Shown here: piece after piece, positions 42,553-54,175 of the stretch | Position numbering within the stretch: the stretch's first letter is position 1 | Layout: each line of letters starts with the position of its first letter | From: Dermatophagoides farinae | Lineage: Eukaryota; Arthropoda; Arachnida; Sarcoptiformes; Pyroglyphidae | Direction of reading: 5' to 3' | Length of the DNA: 64,000 nucleotides | Assembly: GCF_024713945.1 (NCBI RefSeq) | Contig: NC_134677.1 | Location: 3,413,001 to 3,477,000, forward strand | Position numbers and translations under genes: made by a program | Notes under the pieces: generated by a model | What the model saw: only the letters and a program-made list of their open reading frames with translations | Database searches by the model: none | What the model was told of the DNA's origin: nothing

Positions 42553-43903
42553 AATGAAATTTTAAAAGTAAATGCTTGAACAAGCCGATTCTATTACAAT
42601 ATTTATTGTTGATCAACGAATTTCTTTCGACGTTCAACCAAGCCCAATTTGCTGACCTAGATTTGTATCAATCAATCATAAGTAAATATTACCGCTATGA
42701 ATATTAGAATATTTGAAATCAGAATAATAATCCTAAAATTAATATTCAACAATTGAATAATGTTGCTAGTTAACTGAAAATGGATTGTATTGCTAATGGT
42801 GATAACTAAAAAAACAATCTAATAAAAAGCAAAGATGACAAATTTTTAATAATCAAATTTTTAAATCTAGGTCGTAATAAATTGTGATGGAATATTGAGA
42901 ATTTTGATTTGATGAGGATATTCAACTTGATGACGTGTTTTGAGTGAGCATATGAATGTTATGTACACACAATTTATTTATCGAAAAGAAAAAAATTATG
43001 ATTACTAATTCCAATAAAACTACGACGACTTTTATCATCATAATGCTCAAATGGAGCAGCGCGCTTTTAGTAAATAAAATAAAATATATATTATTATTAT
43101 TACTTCTATCATCATCATTATCATGCTTGATGACATTAACAAGATTTCTTTCCAATATCTTTTGGTTTCATATCTATACAATTTTATCCTATCATCACAA
43201 ACGCAATATAGCAAAATTCGTGGAATCTGTCATTTGCCAGAAAATTATATCAATCAAGACTTACTCTTTAAGTCAAAAAAAAAAAAAAACAGGCCAGTTA
43301 TAATCACAGAGAAAAACTTGAATTTTATAAAATACGAACCATCCACAAATGGATTGACATAGATCGATTTAATATTCGATTACGATTAGGATGATCGAAT
43401 GAAATTAAAATGAACAAACGATGAAATTATTGTTTTTTTTAGTTAATGATTACAGACAAATTGTGCAACGCATTTTTTCTCCTTTGTGTATGTGTGTTGT
43501 TTTCGTTTTTTCTATCACCGACAAGTTGATAAATATTGATGTTATTTGTTTGTGTTCATCAAGTCTTCTAGTCAGCTAAAAATCAAGTCTATTAATGTCA
43601 GCAAACGATACACATATGAAGACAAATGAGAATGATGATAATCATTTCTTCAATATCATAGCTTATTGTGTATCACTTGATCCGAATATTTATGTAAAAA
43701 ATGAAGAATAAAATGATTAACTACACATGTTTTGATGACATAAACAAAATTTTATGATAAGAAGGGTTTTTTCCACATCAAAATTGGAACAAGTAAATGC
43801 TGGTGATTGAAGAAATGAAGTTTTTGAGAATTTTGACCAGCAACACAAATAATTCAGTCTTAACGCCTACACATTTGAAGATATTTGTTCACACGAATGA
43901 ATT

Positions 43904-43928
43904 TTGTTGTTGTTGTTGTTGTTGTTGT
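43904..43928. repeat. (TTG)n microsatellite
   Basis: Perfect TTG trinucleotide run of about 25 bases. Similar tracts occur at 328, 13809, 15943 and 16809. Confidence 0.9.
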
Positions 43929-46010
43929 CGAGATGAGATAAATGGCCACCGTCACAAATGGATGACGAAGCGATTAGTGAGCTAGTGATTCTTCGCACCG
44001 ATGATGATTATAATGGTTGATGACGAAGATGGTCAAATGTGAGAAACGAGGACACAAATCGACTGTATGGTTTTATGGCTATATTTCAATTTGTTTGTTA
44101 TTGTCCTTTCCATCGGTATACACAATAATGTCAACCCGATGGATCCATGGAAAACAAACCACAACGATTATAACATACAAACAAAGCACAGAATGAGAAA
44201 CGAAATGAAAGAGACTTTTGCTCAGCCACTCACATTACGAATATAACGAAAGAGAGCTAATAGTGGTAGTGGTTTAAATATTTTTTTTTTACGAAAAAAA
44301 TCCAGTCGAAGAATTAATTCATACTGTTGTTGCCAATGGTAAACCAATGGCAATGCTATGAGTAAATAACAGAGTGTATTGAACTTTTTGGACAAGGATA
44401 GAACATAGAACATAATATATGCTTCTACCACCAACTATAGAGGTTTGGCCTTTAAGTTTAGCCGCCACTAGCTTTTATAAAATCTAGAATTTTTGTCGAG
44501 GACCTCACATCCGGAACATTGGTAAAAATAAGATTTGTTCATCTTGACAGTTTTTAGTCATGGGATTCTCATTTAAAGTTGGCTATCATCAAATATAAAG
44601 ATTTAATTTCCGTCATAATTTGTCATGATTACTGATTATTATGATGAACAACTTATTCATCTATCGATGGCTGGATGAATCAAGGAGGAAATAGGATTTC
44701 ATCTTTAAATGATAATTGTCATACATCCTCTCATCGTCTTTTTTTTCTATTCAATTCATTCACCAATCAATTTCAACATGAATGACGGATATGTATTTTT
44801 ATACAAAAATTTCCACTTGAATGAAAAATTTGTCAAGATAAAAGATTGAGCTTGTTAAAAAAAAATTATCCTTTAAAAAGGCAGTGTTGGATTGGAATTT
44901 GAATTTTTGTTGTTCAATGTCAAATGTCCAACATACTTATATTGGTAATTGGTATATTGTATGATCAAGGCAAATTGTTCAGCGAATATCTAACCAACTT
45001 AAGTGAAACAAATTGCGTTTCCTTTCATTAAATCAGGATCGAATCCGGTATAACAAGTCAACTAATGTTGAATTGATAGATTGTCAAACGACTCTACGTG
45101 TGATTTTGAAAATCAAATTAAATTTACACTATCTTAAAATTGTACACAATGCTTGAATTTCATTGAAAAACAAAATTCATTTTCTCATTACCAGATCTTG
45201 AAAGATTTTGAAACACCGGTTGATCATTGAATGATCATTATTGGTATGACGATATTTTTATCTTGGTTTCATTTTCCAGTTTTTTTTGTATTGTTATGCA
45301 TTTATTCATATCATAATAATCTTTGGGTGCCTTTCAGTCCATTTAAAAATCAAAGACTATTTTTATCCATTCATTTTTGTAACAAATAGAAATGATCTTA
45401 TTTGATGATGACTTCCATTGATTTATCAATGTGAATGAATTAAATGAATAAATCGAATAATTGTCCTTTTCACCAATCCATTCATTTATTCATTTAAGGT
45501 TTGGCTCTTTTATACCAATTTCAAATTTTGAAAAAAAAACTTGACATTGACCTCAAAATCTTTGAACAAAACAATACCATCAGGCAGTATAAAACAAAAT
45601 GAAATGTACAATCACCTGGCTAGCCACCAACATCTAGTTAGGGTGTATATGTGTCTGTGTGTGTAATCTTTGCTCTAGTTTGGCCAACCAAAGAAAAATC
45701 GCTATCACGCAAGAGAACAATTACCCGATATTCCCGTTTCCAAATCTACAACACCTTTTGCTTTGAATTAGAACATTGAAAAAACTCTTTTTTTTCACAG
45801 TTAATCTGAAGATGAATCTAAGGTAGTCATAACTATTGTCTTACTGTTTAGTTATATAGCATATATGATTATGATCAAATCTGGCAGGTGATCCAATGGA
45901 TAAATCAAGCGTTCTCGCGATAAAAAAAAAATTTTTTAGTTCAAAATTCAAACAAACGATGGCGATATTTGCGCAAATAAATTTGCGATATAAAACTAAA
46001 AAATAATATA

Positions 46011-46089
46011 TTAGGTTTGCTAAAAAGACCCGTCGTTTTTTGTGCATAACATTTTGTGTATAAACGACGGGTATTTTTAGCAAACCTAA
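46011..46089. mobile_element. mariner-type MITE, 79 bp, TA target duplication
   Basis: The element is almost entirely two terminal inverted repeats. The left end begins TTAGGTTTGCTAAAAAG. The right end, read in reverse, is identical over 28 bases except for one mismatch at position 17. A short unpaired centre separates them. It is flanked by TA at 46009-46010 and 46090-46091, as expected for Tc1/mariner insertion. Size and design resemble human MADE1, an 80-bp mariner MITE whose ends start TTAGGTTGG. It has no transposase, so it would need one in trans. I saw no second copy in this window. A transcribed copy would fold into a long hairpin. Confidence 0.82.
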
Positions 46090-46371
46090 TAGAATAATAG
46101 AATTTCCGGCCATCACAAGGTGATTCCCAATTCATGACGAGAATAATATAATTATACTAACCTGCAGAAAAAAATAATTATAAATTAAATGCAAATGAAT
46201 GAAGTGATTTAATTGACAATCGAACGTCAATTTTTTTTTTGCCATAAATGTTGACATGTCTGTATATTAGTTTGCAGAGTAAGTGTAAGTAATTTTTGCT
46301 AGTATACAAGATATATACCTCTCGACAGATTGTAATGGTAACGAAAACAACTTACACATCCATTGTTGACA

Positions 46372-47951
46372 ATGAGATTAGATTTTCAACATAAATTATT
46401 ACGAATCGGATATCGTAATGTAAGTTGAAATTTTGATTTAACGATTCAAAAAACTTTTCAAAACACATTTTAATCATTCTCATATCATTAGATAATACCA
46501 TTTTCCAATATTAATCCAGGATTAAATATTTCGGCCGGCATCGAAGGAATTTTAATCCAAGTTATGGCTGATTATTTTAATTTTACTATCAAATTTATTG
46601 AAATTCATGATGAAGGCCATTTGGAAAGGATTAATGGTACCTGGACCGGACTAATTGGACATATTCAAGATGGTCAATTTGATATGGCTATCGGTGCTAT
46701 AAGTATCAATTTCAATCGACTGTTAGCCGTAAATTTTATCGAACCACATTATGTAGATTCATTCTCATTTACAACAAATCCAGCAGTTCAACATGTTGGT
46801 TTTGATGTTTTGATACGACCATTCCGTCGTGAAGTTTGGTTTTTAATGTTTTCAATATTCATTATTTCTTTATTGTTTCAACAATTTGAAAATCAAATGT
46901 TATCAATCACTAACATTGTTAGTCGTCATCAATCATTATCATTATTAGAACATAACATTTTCTGGATCAATCTGTGTCTATTGTTTCGTCAACCATATTT
47001 AAAACTTGCTGAAATTAATTTTTCATCAAAGATATTTGTCATTATATGGGCAATTGTGGCATTGATTCTTACCAATTCATACGCCGGTGGTCTTTGTTCG
47101 ATATTGGCCATACCAACCGAGCATGCTATTGACACGGTGGAAAAATTAGCTATGGAATGTCAGCAAAAACATATCATCACACTTGGGATTGATACTGATT
47201 ACTACACATCATTGAAGGTAATGTTATAATTGGCTTATTTTCAACTCAAATTCAAACATCAATTGTAGGACAGTCAAAATCCAACATTGCGCGACATTGG
47301 TCAGCATATGGAATTCGTTTCCGATAGAGATGAAGCTATTCAAATGATACTTTCGTCAAAAATTCATACTCGCAAATATGCGTTTCCATTTTCTTATGAA
47401 CAAATTTTATTCACCAAAATAATGATTGGATGGCCTCGACTTTACTTGCCACCATACACAGAATCTTTTTTTCCACTTTTCTATGGTATTCCGGTATCAA
47501 AAACATTCATTTACATACAAGAATTTAATCAAATGTTAGTTAAATTTTCAATTAAAAAGTGCTGTTTAATTATTTTTTCCTTTTGCGAAGAATCAAATGC
47601 CTAATTGAAGCTGGACTTCCAATATATTGGAGATCATCCGAGATTTTTAAAATAATTCGAAATCGCTCAAAAGTTGGCCTGGAATGGGTTCAGTCCTCTT
47701 CCTATGCGAATAAACGAACGAAAAATCAACAATTCTCTATGTTACATGTAAAAATTATATTACATTTATATCTAATTACATTGGCAATGGCCATCATAAC
47801 ATTGATATCCGAAATATTCATCCATTTTCGGTTACTATCAAAGTTGACTTCAAACATAAATAAATTATTCGATCATGCAATCAATATGATCGGCATGGGC
47901 AACAGATTATACAGAAACGTCTTGAAAACAAAAATATCGCGGGCATTGTAA
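46372..47951 (+). CDS. ionotropic-receptor-like channel 1 of tandem array
   Basis: Exons 46372-46419, 46492-47217, 47269-47534 and 47591-47951 join in phase to 466 residues. It is a ligand-gated channel of the iGluR/IR superfamily without an amino-terminal domain. The protein begins directly in ligand-binding lobe S1 (LRIGYRN, then GIEG and WTGLIG). Arg92 (in INFNRLLAV) matches the arginine that binds the ligand carboxylate in this superfamily. M1 lies at about 131-147 and a pore/M2 region follows. M3 is about 197-223, with YAGGLCSIL where classical receptors have SYTANLAAFLT. Lobe S2 and M4 follow (M4 about 400-425). No signal peptide is visible, and upstream in-frame TAA with no AG before the ATG makes this start likely. 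The expected role is chemosensory or other sensory gating in the plasma membrane. The S1-region intron seen in its two neighbours is absent. Confidence 0.85.
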
Positions 47952-48120
47952 TGACAAAAAAAGAACAATCTTCTCGGTAATTAGCAGATGAATTGGACAT
48001 AATTTTACGCTCAGCTGTAATTATAAGGACAATTTGTTAATACGTAGAAAAACTGTTCAATCGATTTAGTCTGTGTCTGTTTTTTTTTCAATCACTCGTG
48101 ATTGAGTTTTACTCTACGAC

Positions 48121-49598
48121 ATGAGATTAAATCTGCAACAACAAAATTTGCTCGTAGCTTTTATCGATGTATTTACTATTTTTTAGTAGAAATTTATTAT
48201 TACATATTAACCTTACTGTTATTAGGGTTTACCATTTACATTGGTCAATCAATCTAACCAGAGGGCCGATGGAATCGAAGGACAATTATTATCCACTTTG
48301 GCTGAGTATTTTAATTTTTCCACAACTTTTGTTGATTGTATGGGCGATTTTGGCGACTTAAAATCGGATGGAAATTGGACAGGTTTAATCGGAAAAATAT
48401 TCAACAAGGTAAGTTTTAGTATGAATTCTATTATATGATATTACTCGAATCATTTTATTTAGGAAGCTGATTTAGGCTTCGGTGGTATTGCAATTAGTTA
48501 CGAAGAATTACGTGATGTACAATTTTTTCATTATCATTTTATTGATCAATTTGGATTTGTAACAAAAAATATAACTAATCCTATCGATCCCGGCATACTT
48601 TTAAAACCATATGATCGATCAGTTTGGATTTACCTATTATTCAGCCTTTTCATCGTCTATTTGCTTAGCCAATTGCAATCGCATTTCCTATCGCTAAAAT
48701 TATCTTCCAGTAGTATATTCTGGCTAAAAATATGCGCCTTATTTCATCAATCTTATATTGGTTGGTCCAAGTTATCTTTAACATACAAAATTTGTTTTAC
48801 AATTTGGATGTTTGCAATGATGGTACTGTCCAATTTATATGGTGGAAATCTTTGTTCAATTTTGGCAACACCATCCCCTCATCCGTTTGAAACTATAGAA
48901 AAATTGGCACAAGCTTGCCGTTCAGGTTTTATCATACCATTAGGGTTGAATACACCATTCTATGATAATCTGATCATTTCTGAATATTTACAAATTGTTT
49001 CTAGCAAAGAGGAAGCTATACAGATGATATTACAATCGAAATCACTAGAATTTCATGGTTCTCAGCAGCAATATGCATTCATCTACTCTAGGGAACGATT
49101 ACGACTGGCTAGATCATTTTATGGTCATAATTTGCTTTACGTTCCACCCCGAACCAAATCTACGTTCTTTTCAATGATAATGGCCATGCCGGTTCGTACG
49201 GATTTTCCTTATCGAAAACCGTTTGATAGAATGTGAGTACCAATACTATCTTAAATCGAATATATAAACTGGTAAACAAATGCAAAATTCTTGTTAGCAT
49301 ATCTCAAATATTTGATTGTGGATTAATTGAACAATGGGAAAATCTTGAAATATTTATGACCAGAACACAACATAATGGAAATCATAATTACAATTACAAT
49401 GATATTATGGAAAATACCGATGAAATCGTCAATCGTTTGACCTTATTTCAGTTTAAAAGTTTATTCATATTATATCTAATATGTCTATTGTTGGCCACAT
49501 TTTTATTTATCATTGAAATCTGGATTCATAGCCAATGGTTCATCATTAATATTATTAATCAAACTTTTAATAAACGTCATACACTAGTCTCGAATTAA
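48121..49598 (+). CDS. ionotropic-receptor-like channel 2 of tandem array
   Basis: Starts only 169 bp after gene 1 ends. Exons 48121-48168, 48226-48408, 48463-49232 and 49298-49598 join in phase to 433 residues. It has the same plan: a 16-codon first exon (MRLNLQQ...), S1 with GIEGQLLSTLAEYFNF and NWTGLIGK, M1 after LLKPYDRSVW, M3 with YGGNLCSILATP, S2 with KEEAIQMIL, then M4. By eye alignment the carboxylate-binding arginine position of gene 1 holds Glu, with an Arg two residues on, so ligand chemistry may differ. The S2 intron found in genes 1 and 3 is missing. No signal peptide is visible. Confidence in superfamily membership is high; the ligand is unknown. Confidence 0.83.
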
Positions 49599-49975
49599 AT
49601 CCAAGAATGTAAGTCAATGTATCTGATCAAAATTTGAAAATACCAAGAAATTGCCATGAAAATCATGGTGACTTTAGTTGACCTCGAATTTTTTTGAACA
49701 TTATAATTAAAACATAGGACAACCAAATAAACTTTTTTTCGAATACCTTCCACTATTCAAACCAATACTTGATTAGGAAATCAATCGTTCACAAGAAATG
49801 TACTATTTCTAATCATACGAGTTTTAATGTTGGAATTCACGCCACATAATGAAAGCAAAAAATGACAATAGCTTGACAAAATATATCGATTGATTTCATC
49901 TACTTGATAGATACAACATAATTTCTAGAATTTAGATTTTTTTTTTGATTTTGTTACATACTATTCAAAAATAAA
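49599..49975. other. spacer between receptor genes 2 and 3
   Basis: 377 bp of AT-rich DNA that must hold the 3' end of gene 2 and any promoter of gene 3. I see no conserved element shared with the 169-bp spacer before gene 2. Confidence 0.5.
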
Positions 49976-51616
49976 ATGGGATTGGATCTTGAGCAAAAAC
50001 TTTTTAACATCGGTTTTGTTAATGTAGTTTGAATGATACAAATGTAATAACCATATTGAAAACTATATTTTTCCAATTGTTTAGGATTTACCGTTTTTTG
50101 CATTCAATCCGCAACATCCTAAAGAATCCGATGGAATTGATGGGAAATTATTCACGACATTATCATAACATTTCAATTTCAGTATTGAATATGTTGAATG
50201 TCAAAATTTTGGTGTACAAAAAACAGCCGGTAATTGGTCTGGTATTGTTGGTAAAATTATCGAAAAGGTTTGACACTAAAATTTTATTAATTTATTAATT
50301 TGAAATAATTAATTTAAAATAGGAAATTGATTTCGGTGTCGGAGGTGTTGTAATGTATTATGAACGAACATTATTCATATCATTTTTAGATACCTATTGG
50401 ATGGATCGATTAGCGTTTGCCGTTCGGCCACAACAAACACATGTCCATTTTGATATTCTTCTTCGACCATTCGATAACGATGTTTGGTTTTACTTATTGG
50501 CAACGTTTCTTTTGTTTTTCATTTTCGATTATGTGATGATTCGTTTTTTTCCACCTGAATCACCATTTTCGACTGATCGCCAAATCTATAGTTCTGCAAA
50601 TCTTTATTGGATTGATTTCTGCTTATTATGTCGACAACCTTACCCATGGTTGTCACGATTGAAATTATCAACGAAAATCTGTACAATCATTTTCGCTTTC
50701 TCAATTTTCATACTTTCAAACTATTATGGCGGTGGCCTTTGTTCTCTGTTAACCATACCAGCCAGTGTATCCATAGATAATGTCAACAAATTGGCCGATG
50801 CTTGCCGCTCCAATCGTATAATACCGCTGAGCTTAGATGTCAATTATTTTAAAAAGATGGAGGTATATTTATTCGAATCTAATTTTTATTCATTGCTAAT
50901 GAATGATTCTAGGGGACGGATATATATTCATTACGAGAAATATCTCAAACTATTCAATCTACAAAGAACCGTGAAGATGCGATTCAAATGATTTTGAATC
51001 GTTCAAGTAGTGAAAAACAACAATATGCTTTCTTATATCCACGAGAACGCCTCCGATTTGCTCAACTTAGAGCAGGTGAAGATTTGTTATACGTTTCACC
51101 GAATACCCCAGATGCTTCATTTTTTCCATTGCATATATCAATTCCGATTCAACCAACATTCAAATATCAGCGAGAATTTTCTCAAACGTAAATTACTTTC
51201 CATTGGTGATTTTTTTCATATTTTAATGATAAATTCCCCATAGATTACTATATATTCAAGAGGCAGGTTTGCTAATACAATGGAGAAATCAAAAAATTGT
51301 TCAAATTACATTGAACAGAAGACGACAAAATGCACTAAGAACTACATCCGATCCGGACGAATTTTATCCAAAATCAGATTTGATTACAAAGAAAGACATC
51401 CAACAGAGTAGCAAATTCAACTTGCAGAATCTTCATACAATATTCTTTGTTTATTTTATTTGGATGGACATAGCATTGATTGCTTTAATTGTGGAAATTG
51501 CTTTAAAATGGGCATCGAATAAAAAATATTTTTTCATGGTCTCATTTGAATCCATTAGTGAACAAAAACGATTGTTGAAAAACAAACAAAGTCAAATTTT
51601 TATCCAACTATCGTAA
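49976..51616 (+). pseudogene. ionotropic-receptor-like channel 3, one in-frame TAA
   Basis: Exons 49976-50023, 50085-50267, 50323-50862, 50913-51187 and 51244-51616 are all in phase: 472 sense or stop codons before the terminal stop. The only lesion is TAA at 50166-50168, codon 44. It lies between TTLS and HFNFS, where gene 2 reads STLAEYFNFS. Everything else is intact: S1, the arginine in MYYERTLF, M1, M3 with YYGGGLCSLLTIP, S2, M4, and all splice sites (the intron-2 donor, GTTTGA, is weak). Skipping exon 2 (61 codons, phase 0 at both ends) would remove the stop in frame but delete part of S1. It may be a young pseudogene, a segregating null allele, a sequencing error, or a readthrough gene. 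AATAAA at 51820 is a possible poly(A) signal. Confidence 0.8.
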
Positions 51617-52146
51617 AATATTTATAAGTTAATAAGTTATTTGTCTTGTTATTTAGAAAAATCAATAATTTAAAATTATAAATAGTTGCTTTTATCTAAA
51701 ATTTTAATATTTGATCCTACTCACCCCCCATTGCATTTATTTTATTCCTAATCGAAATTTTCAGAAATCGAATTCTAACTCATTTTAATGAAAAAATTTT
51801 AATATGACAAAACAATGAAAATAAAATCTTGTAGACTAATAATAATATTTAATCAGATTTATTGGTCAAATATAAAAAGTCAAAAAAAAGCGAAATAATT
51901 TAGTTAAAATGATGATTGCATATATAAATTTAAATAAATGTTAATGCATGCATGTGAATGATATAAAATGTTCGGAGTGCTTAGGATTCACCAAAAATGT
52001 AATTTCATATGACATAAGACTAGTATCGAGGTGGGTATGAGAGTGGTAAAATTATAAATAGCTTATAGATTATAGTAGAAGGGAATGTGTGTGCTTTGAT
52101 CGGTGAACAAGGTAATTGACATTTTTCATCAATATTGATTGCTGTT
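51617..52146. other. convergent 3' intergenic region
   Basis: Lies between the third receptor (+) and the septin (-). AATAAA on plus at 51820-51825 and on minus (TTTATT at 51858-51863) are candidate poly(A) signals. Their order suggests the two 3' ends nearly meet or overlap slightly. No coding sequence seen. Confidence 0.45.
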
Positions 52147-53479
52147 TCATTCACCATTAGGATCATTATCGTCCAAAAGATCATTCAAACTTTGAGCATT
52201 GCTAACCGGTCGTGATGTTTGCCGCAATTGTTCCTGCATGATCATCAATTGTTCTTGCATTCGCCGAATCTCTTCCTGTTTGATTTGTAGCAATCGATCG
52301 GCTGATAAACCACTAGAATCCAACCTAATTCAATCAGATTATTATAGTGGATAAATGGTTTAGACAAAAATGAAAACATACTCAGTAATACGGCCACCAT
52401 TCAATTGAGCCAGATAATTAGTTCGATAATTTTCATAGAGAACATCGCTGGTTGAATCTTTCAGATCCTGCATATGTAAACTAGAGAGGAAAATTTGAAA
52501 ATTATGGTTCGACCATTTAACAAGGAAATGATAATACCTAAGGAATGTTCGTAATTTGATAAAATCGCTATAACGTTCATCCTGTATGTCGATAATACCC
52601 CATGGATATTCACGTCCACGAATGCGTCTACCATTCAGATCTATACTTGTCGTGCTGCCAATTATGGCGAATGGAATACTTTCACGAATTTCTTTGTCTT
52701 TGATGCGATACAATTCATCTTCATCGCTATCGCATTCCGGAATTTTGAAAATATTTATTCCATTTTCTTCTAATTCACGAAGAATTTTTTTCTTAAGTTG
52801 AGCAACTTCAATGGTTGTCAATGAATCAGCTTTAGCAATGACAGGAACAATGTTAATTTTCGAATTTAATCGTTTCATGAATTGAATATCCAGTTGTGAA
52901 AGTCTAAAAAACAATAATATCGATATATACAATAAAGTAATTTCTAATGCATAAAAAACATCAAAAACAATCATACCCACGACCAAATGGTGAAATAAAA
53001 TACAAACAGCAATGAATACGATTGTCGACAATATTCTTACGATTCAATCCAGATTCATCTTTAAAGTATTGATTGAATTGTTCATCAATATAATTTTCTA
53101 CTACTTGAAAACTACCACTTGTGTTTAATGAATCACCGAATCCAGGAGTATCCACAATGGTCACACGTAGTTTAATACCTTTTTCAATTATGTCCAATTG
53201 TTTCTTTTCAATGTTGACAGTACGTTCGAGAAGTTTGTCCACCAAAGGTATTTTACGATCTTTGTAAAGATCGCCAAGAAAAAGACAATTTACCAAAGTA
53301 GATTTGCCAAGGCCAGATTCGCCCACAACCATTATGCTAAAATCAAATCCTTTTTTAGCTGATTTTCGGTGTACATGTTCAGGCAATGTTGCAAATCCAA
53401 TTTCGCCCTATATTTTTTTAAAATATATTCAACATGGTTGAAATTCATTAAACTTTGTATCACTTACCCCGATCGGCAT
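52147..53479 (-). CDS. septin GTPase (Sep1/Sep4-like)
   Basis: Exons 53479-53468, 53407-52977, 52903-52538, 52480-52382 and 52324-52147 join in phase to 361 residues. The first coding exon is only 12 bp (MPIG). The polybasic [11 protein letters not shown] leads into the G domain: G1 GESGLGKST (33-41), G3 DTPGFGD (from 90), G4 AKAD (171-174). The septin unique element follows, with [14 protein letters not shown], then HMQDL and YENYR. Residues about 317-336 form a Gln/Glu/Met-rich heptad coiled coil, and the C-terminus is acidic. Septins polymerise into hetero-oligomeric filaments at the cortex and cytokinetic ring. Motifs fit the group of fly Sep1 and Sep4 better than Pnut. It is divergently arranged with eEF1-gamma. 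The family is certain; the subgroup is less so. Confidence 0.93.
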
Positions 53480-54175
53480 TTTTTTTTTTTTGAACGGATT
53501 TAAGAAATTATGAATTATGGATTTGAATTAAGTTAAGTTTCGAATGGATTCTTTTGGAATAATAGCCTACACCCGAGTTCGAGTGTAAATTGAACCCGAA
53601 TATAAAAAAAATATTTTGGTCGTAGAGCGCATGCGTTTGAAAAGGAGAGAAAAAATTTTCTCATTTTTTTTTGTTAAACACTTTTTTTTTATTAACAATC
53701 ACATCTTACAATCGTCTTCATATTCATATATATCCTATATCTTATCAATCGAATCATTATCGAAAGCCTATTTCATTTGATAAGTGACATTACAAAACAA
53801 ATTTTTTTTTTTCAAACCATTCACAATCTAAATGGATGAAATATAAATATATTTTGTGATTTAAAGAGAAATCAGTAACTTTGTTAATGAACGGTCTCCA
53901 AATACGATTAACGTTGAATGGTGTGTGTCAACGTGTCTGAAAAACGCTGTATTTAATGTACATGAGTGTCTGTATCTCTCTTCTCATTCAGAGCTAGACA
54001 ATCACGTTGTTCGTATTATCATCATTGATCGTTTGAATTTGTAAGCCGGTTTCCGTCGTGGATTTTTTATAGAAAACCAAAAATACTTGCTTCAAACATT
54101 TTCAACCATTGTCTTCCTAACGATTTATTCTTACCTTCTTTTCTTTTTGTGAAAAAGACATTTTCGATTATTATT
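53480..54175. promoter_or_regulatory. shared divergent promoter region, septin / eEF1-gamma
   Basis: About 700 bp separate the start codons of two divergent housekeeping genes, so both promoters and 5' UTRs must lie here. It contains GCGCATGCGT at 53627-53636, a close match to the NRF-1 palindrome and unusual in such AT-rich DNA. I see no convincing TATA box. A pyrimidine-rich stretch at about 54117-54150 precedes the eEF1-gamma start. Confidence 0.5.
53627..53636. promoter_or_regulatory. NRF-1-like site GCGCATGCGT
   Basis: Matches the GCGCAYGCG core bound by NRF-1 family factors, known at many animal housekeeping promoters. It lies about 150 bp upstream of the septin ATG and 540 bp from that of eEF1-gamma. 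The binding claim is inferred from the motif alone. Confidence 0.4.

Larger units (their letters stand above)
42553..46371. other. intergenic region with one MITE
   Basis: 3.8 kb between the divergent starts of the plexin-domain gene and the receptor array. It holds a (TTG)n tract at 43904-43928 and the mariner-type MITE at 46011-46089. I see no coding sequence I can support. Confidence 0.6.

Noticed and set aside
45036-45046. GGATCGAATCC, resembling a tRNA B box
   Set aside because: No A box, acceptor stem or anticodon arm can be folded around it on either strand.
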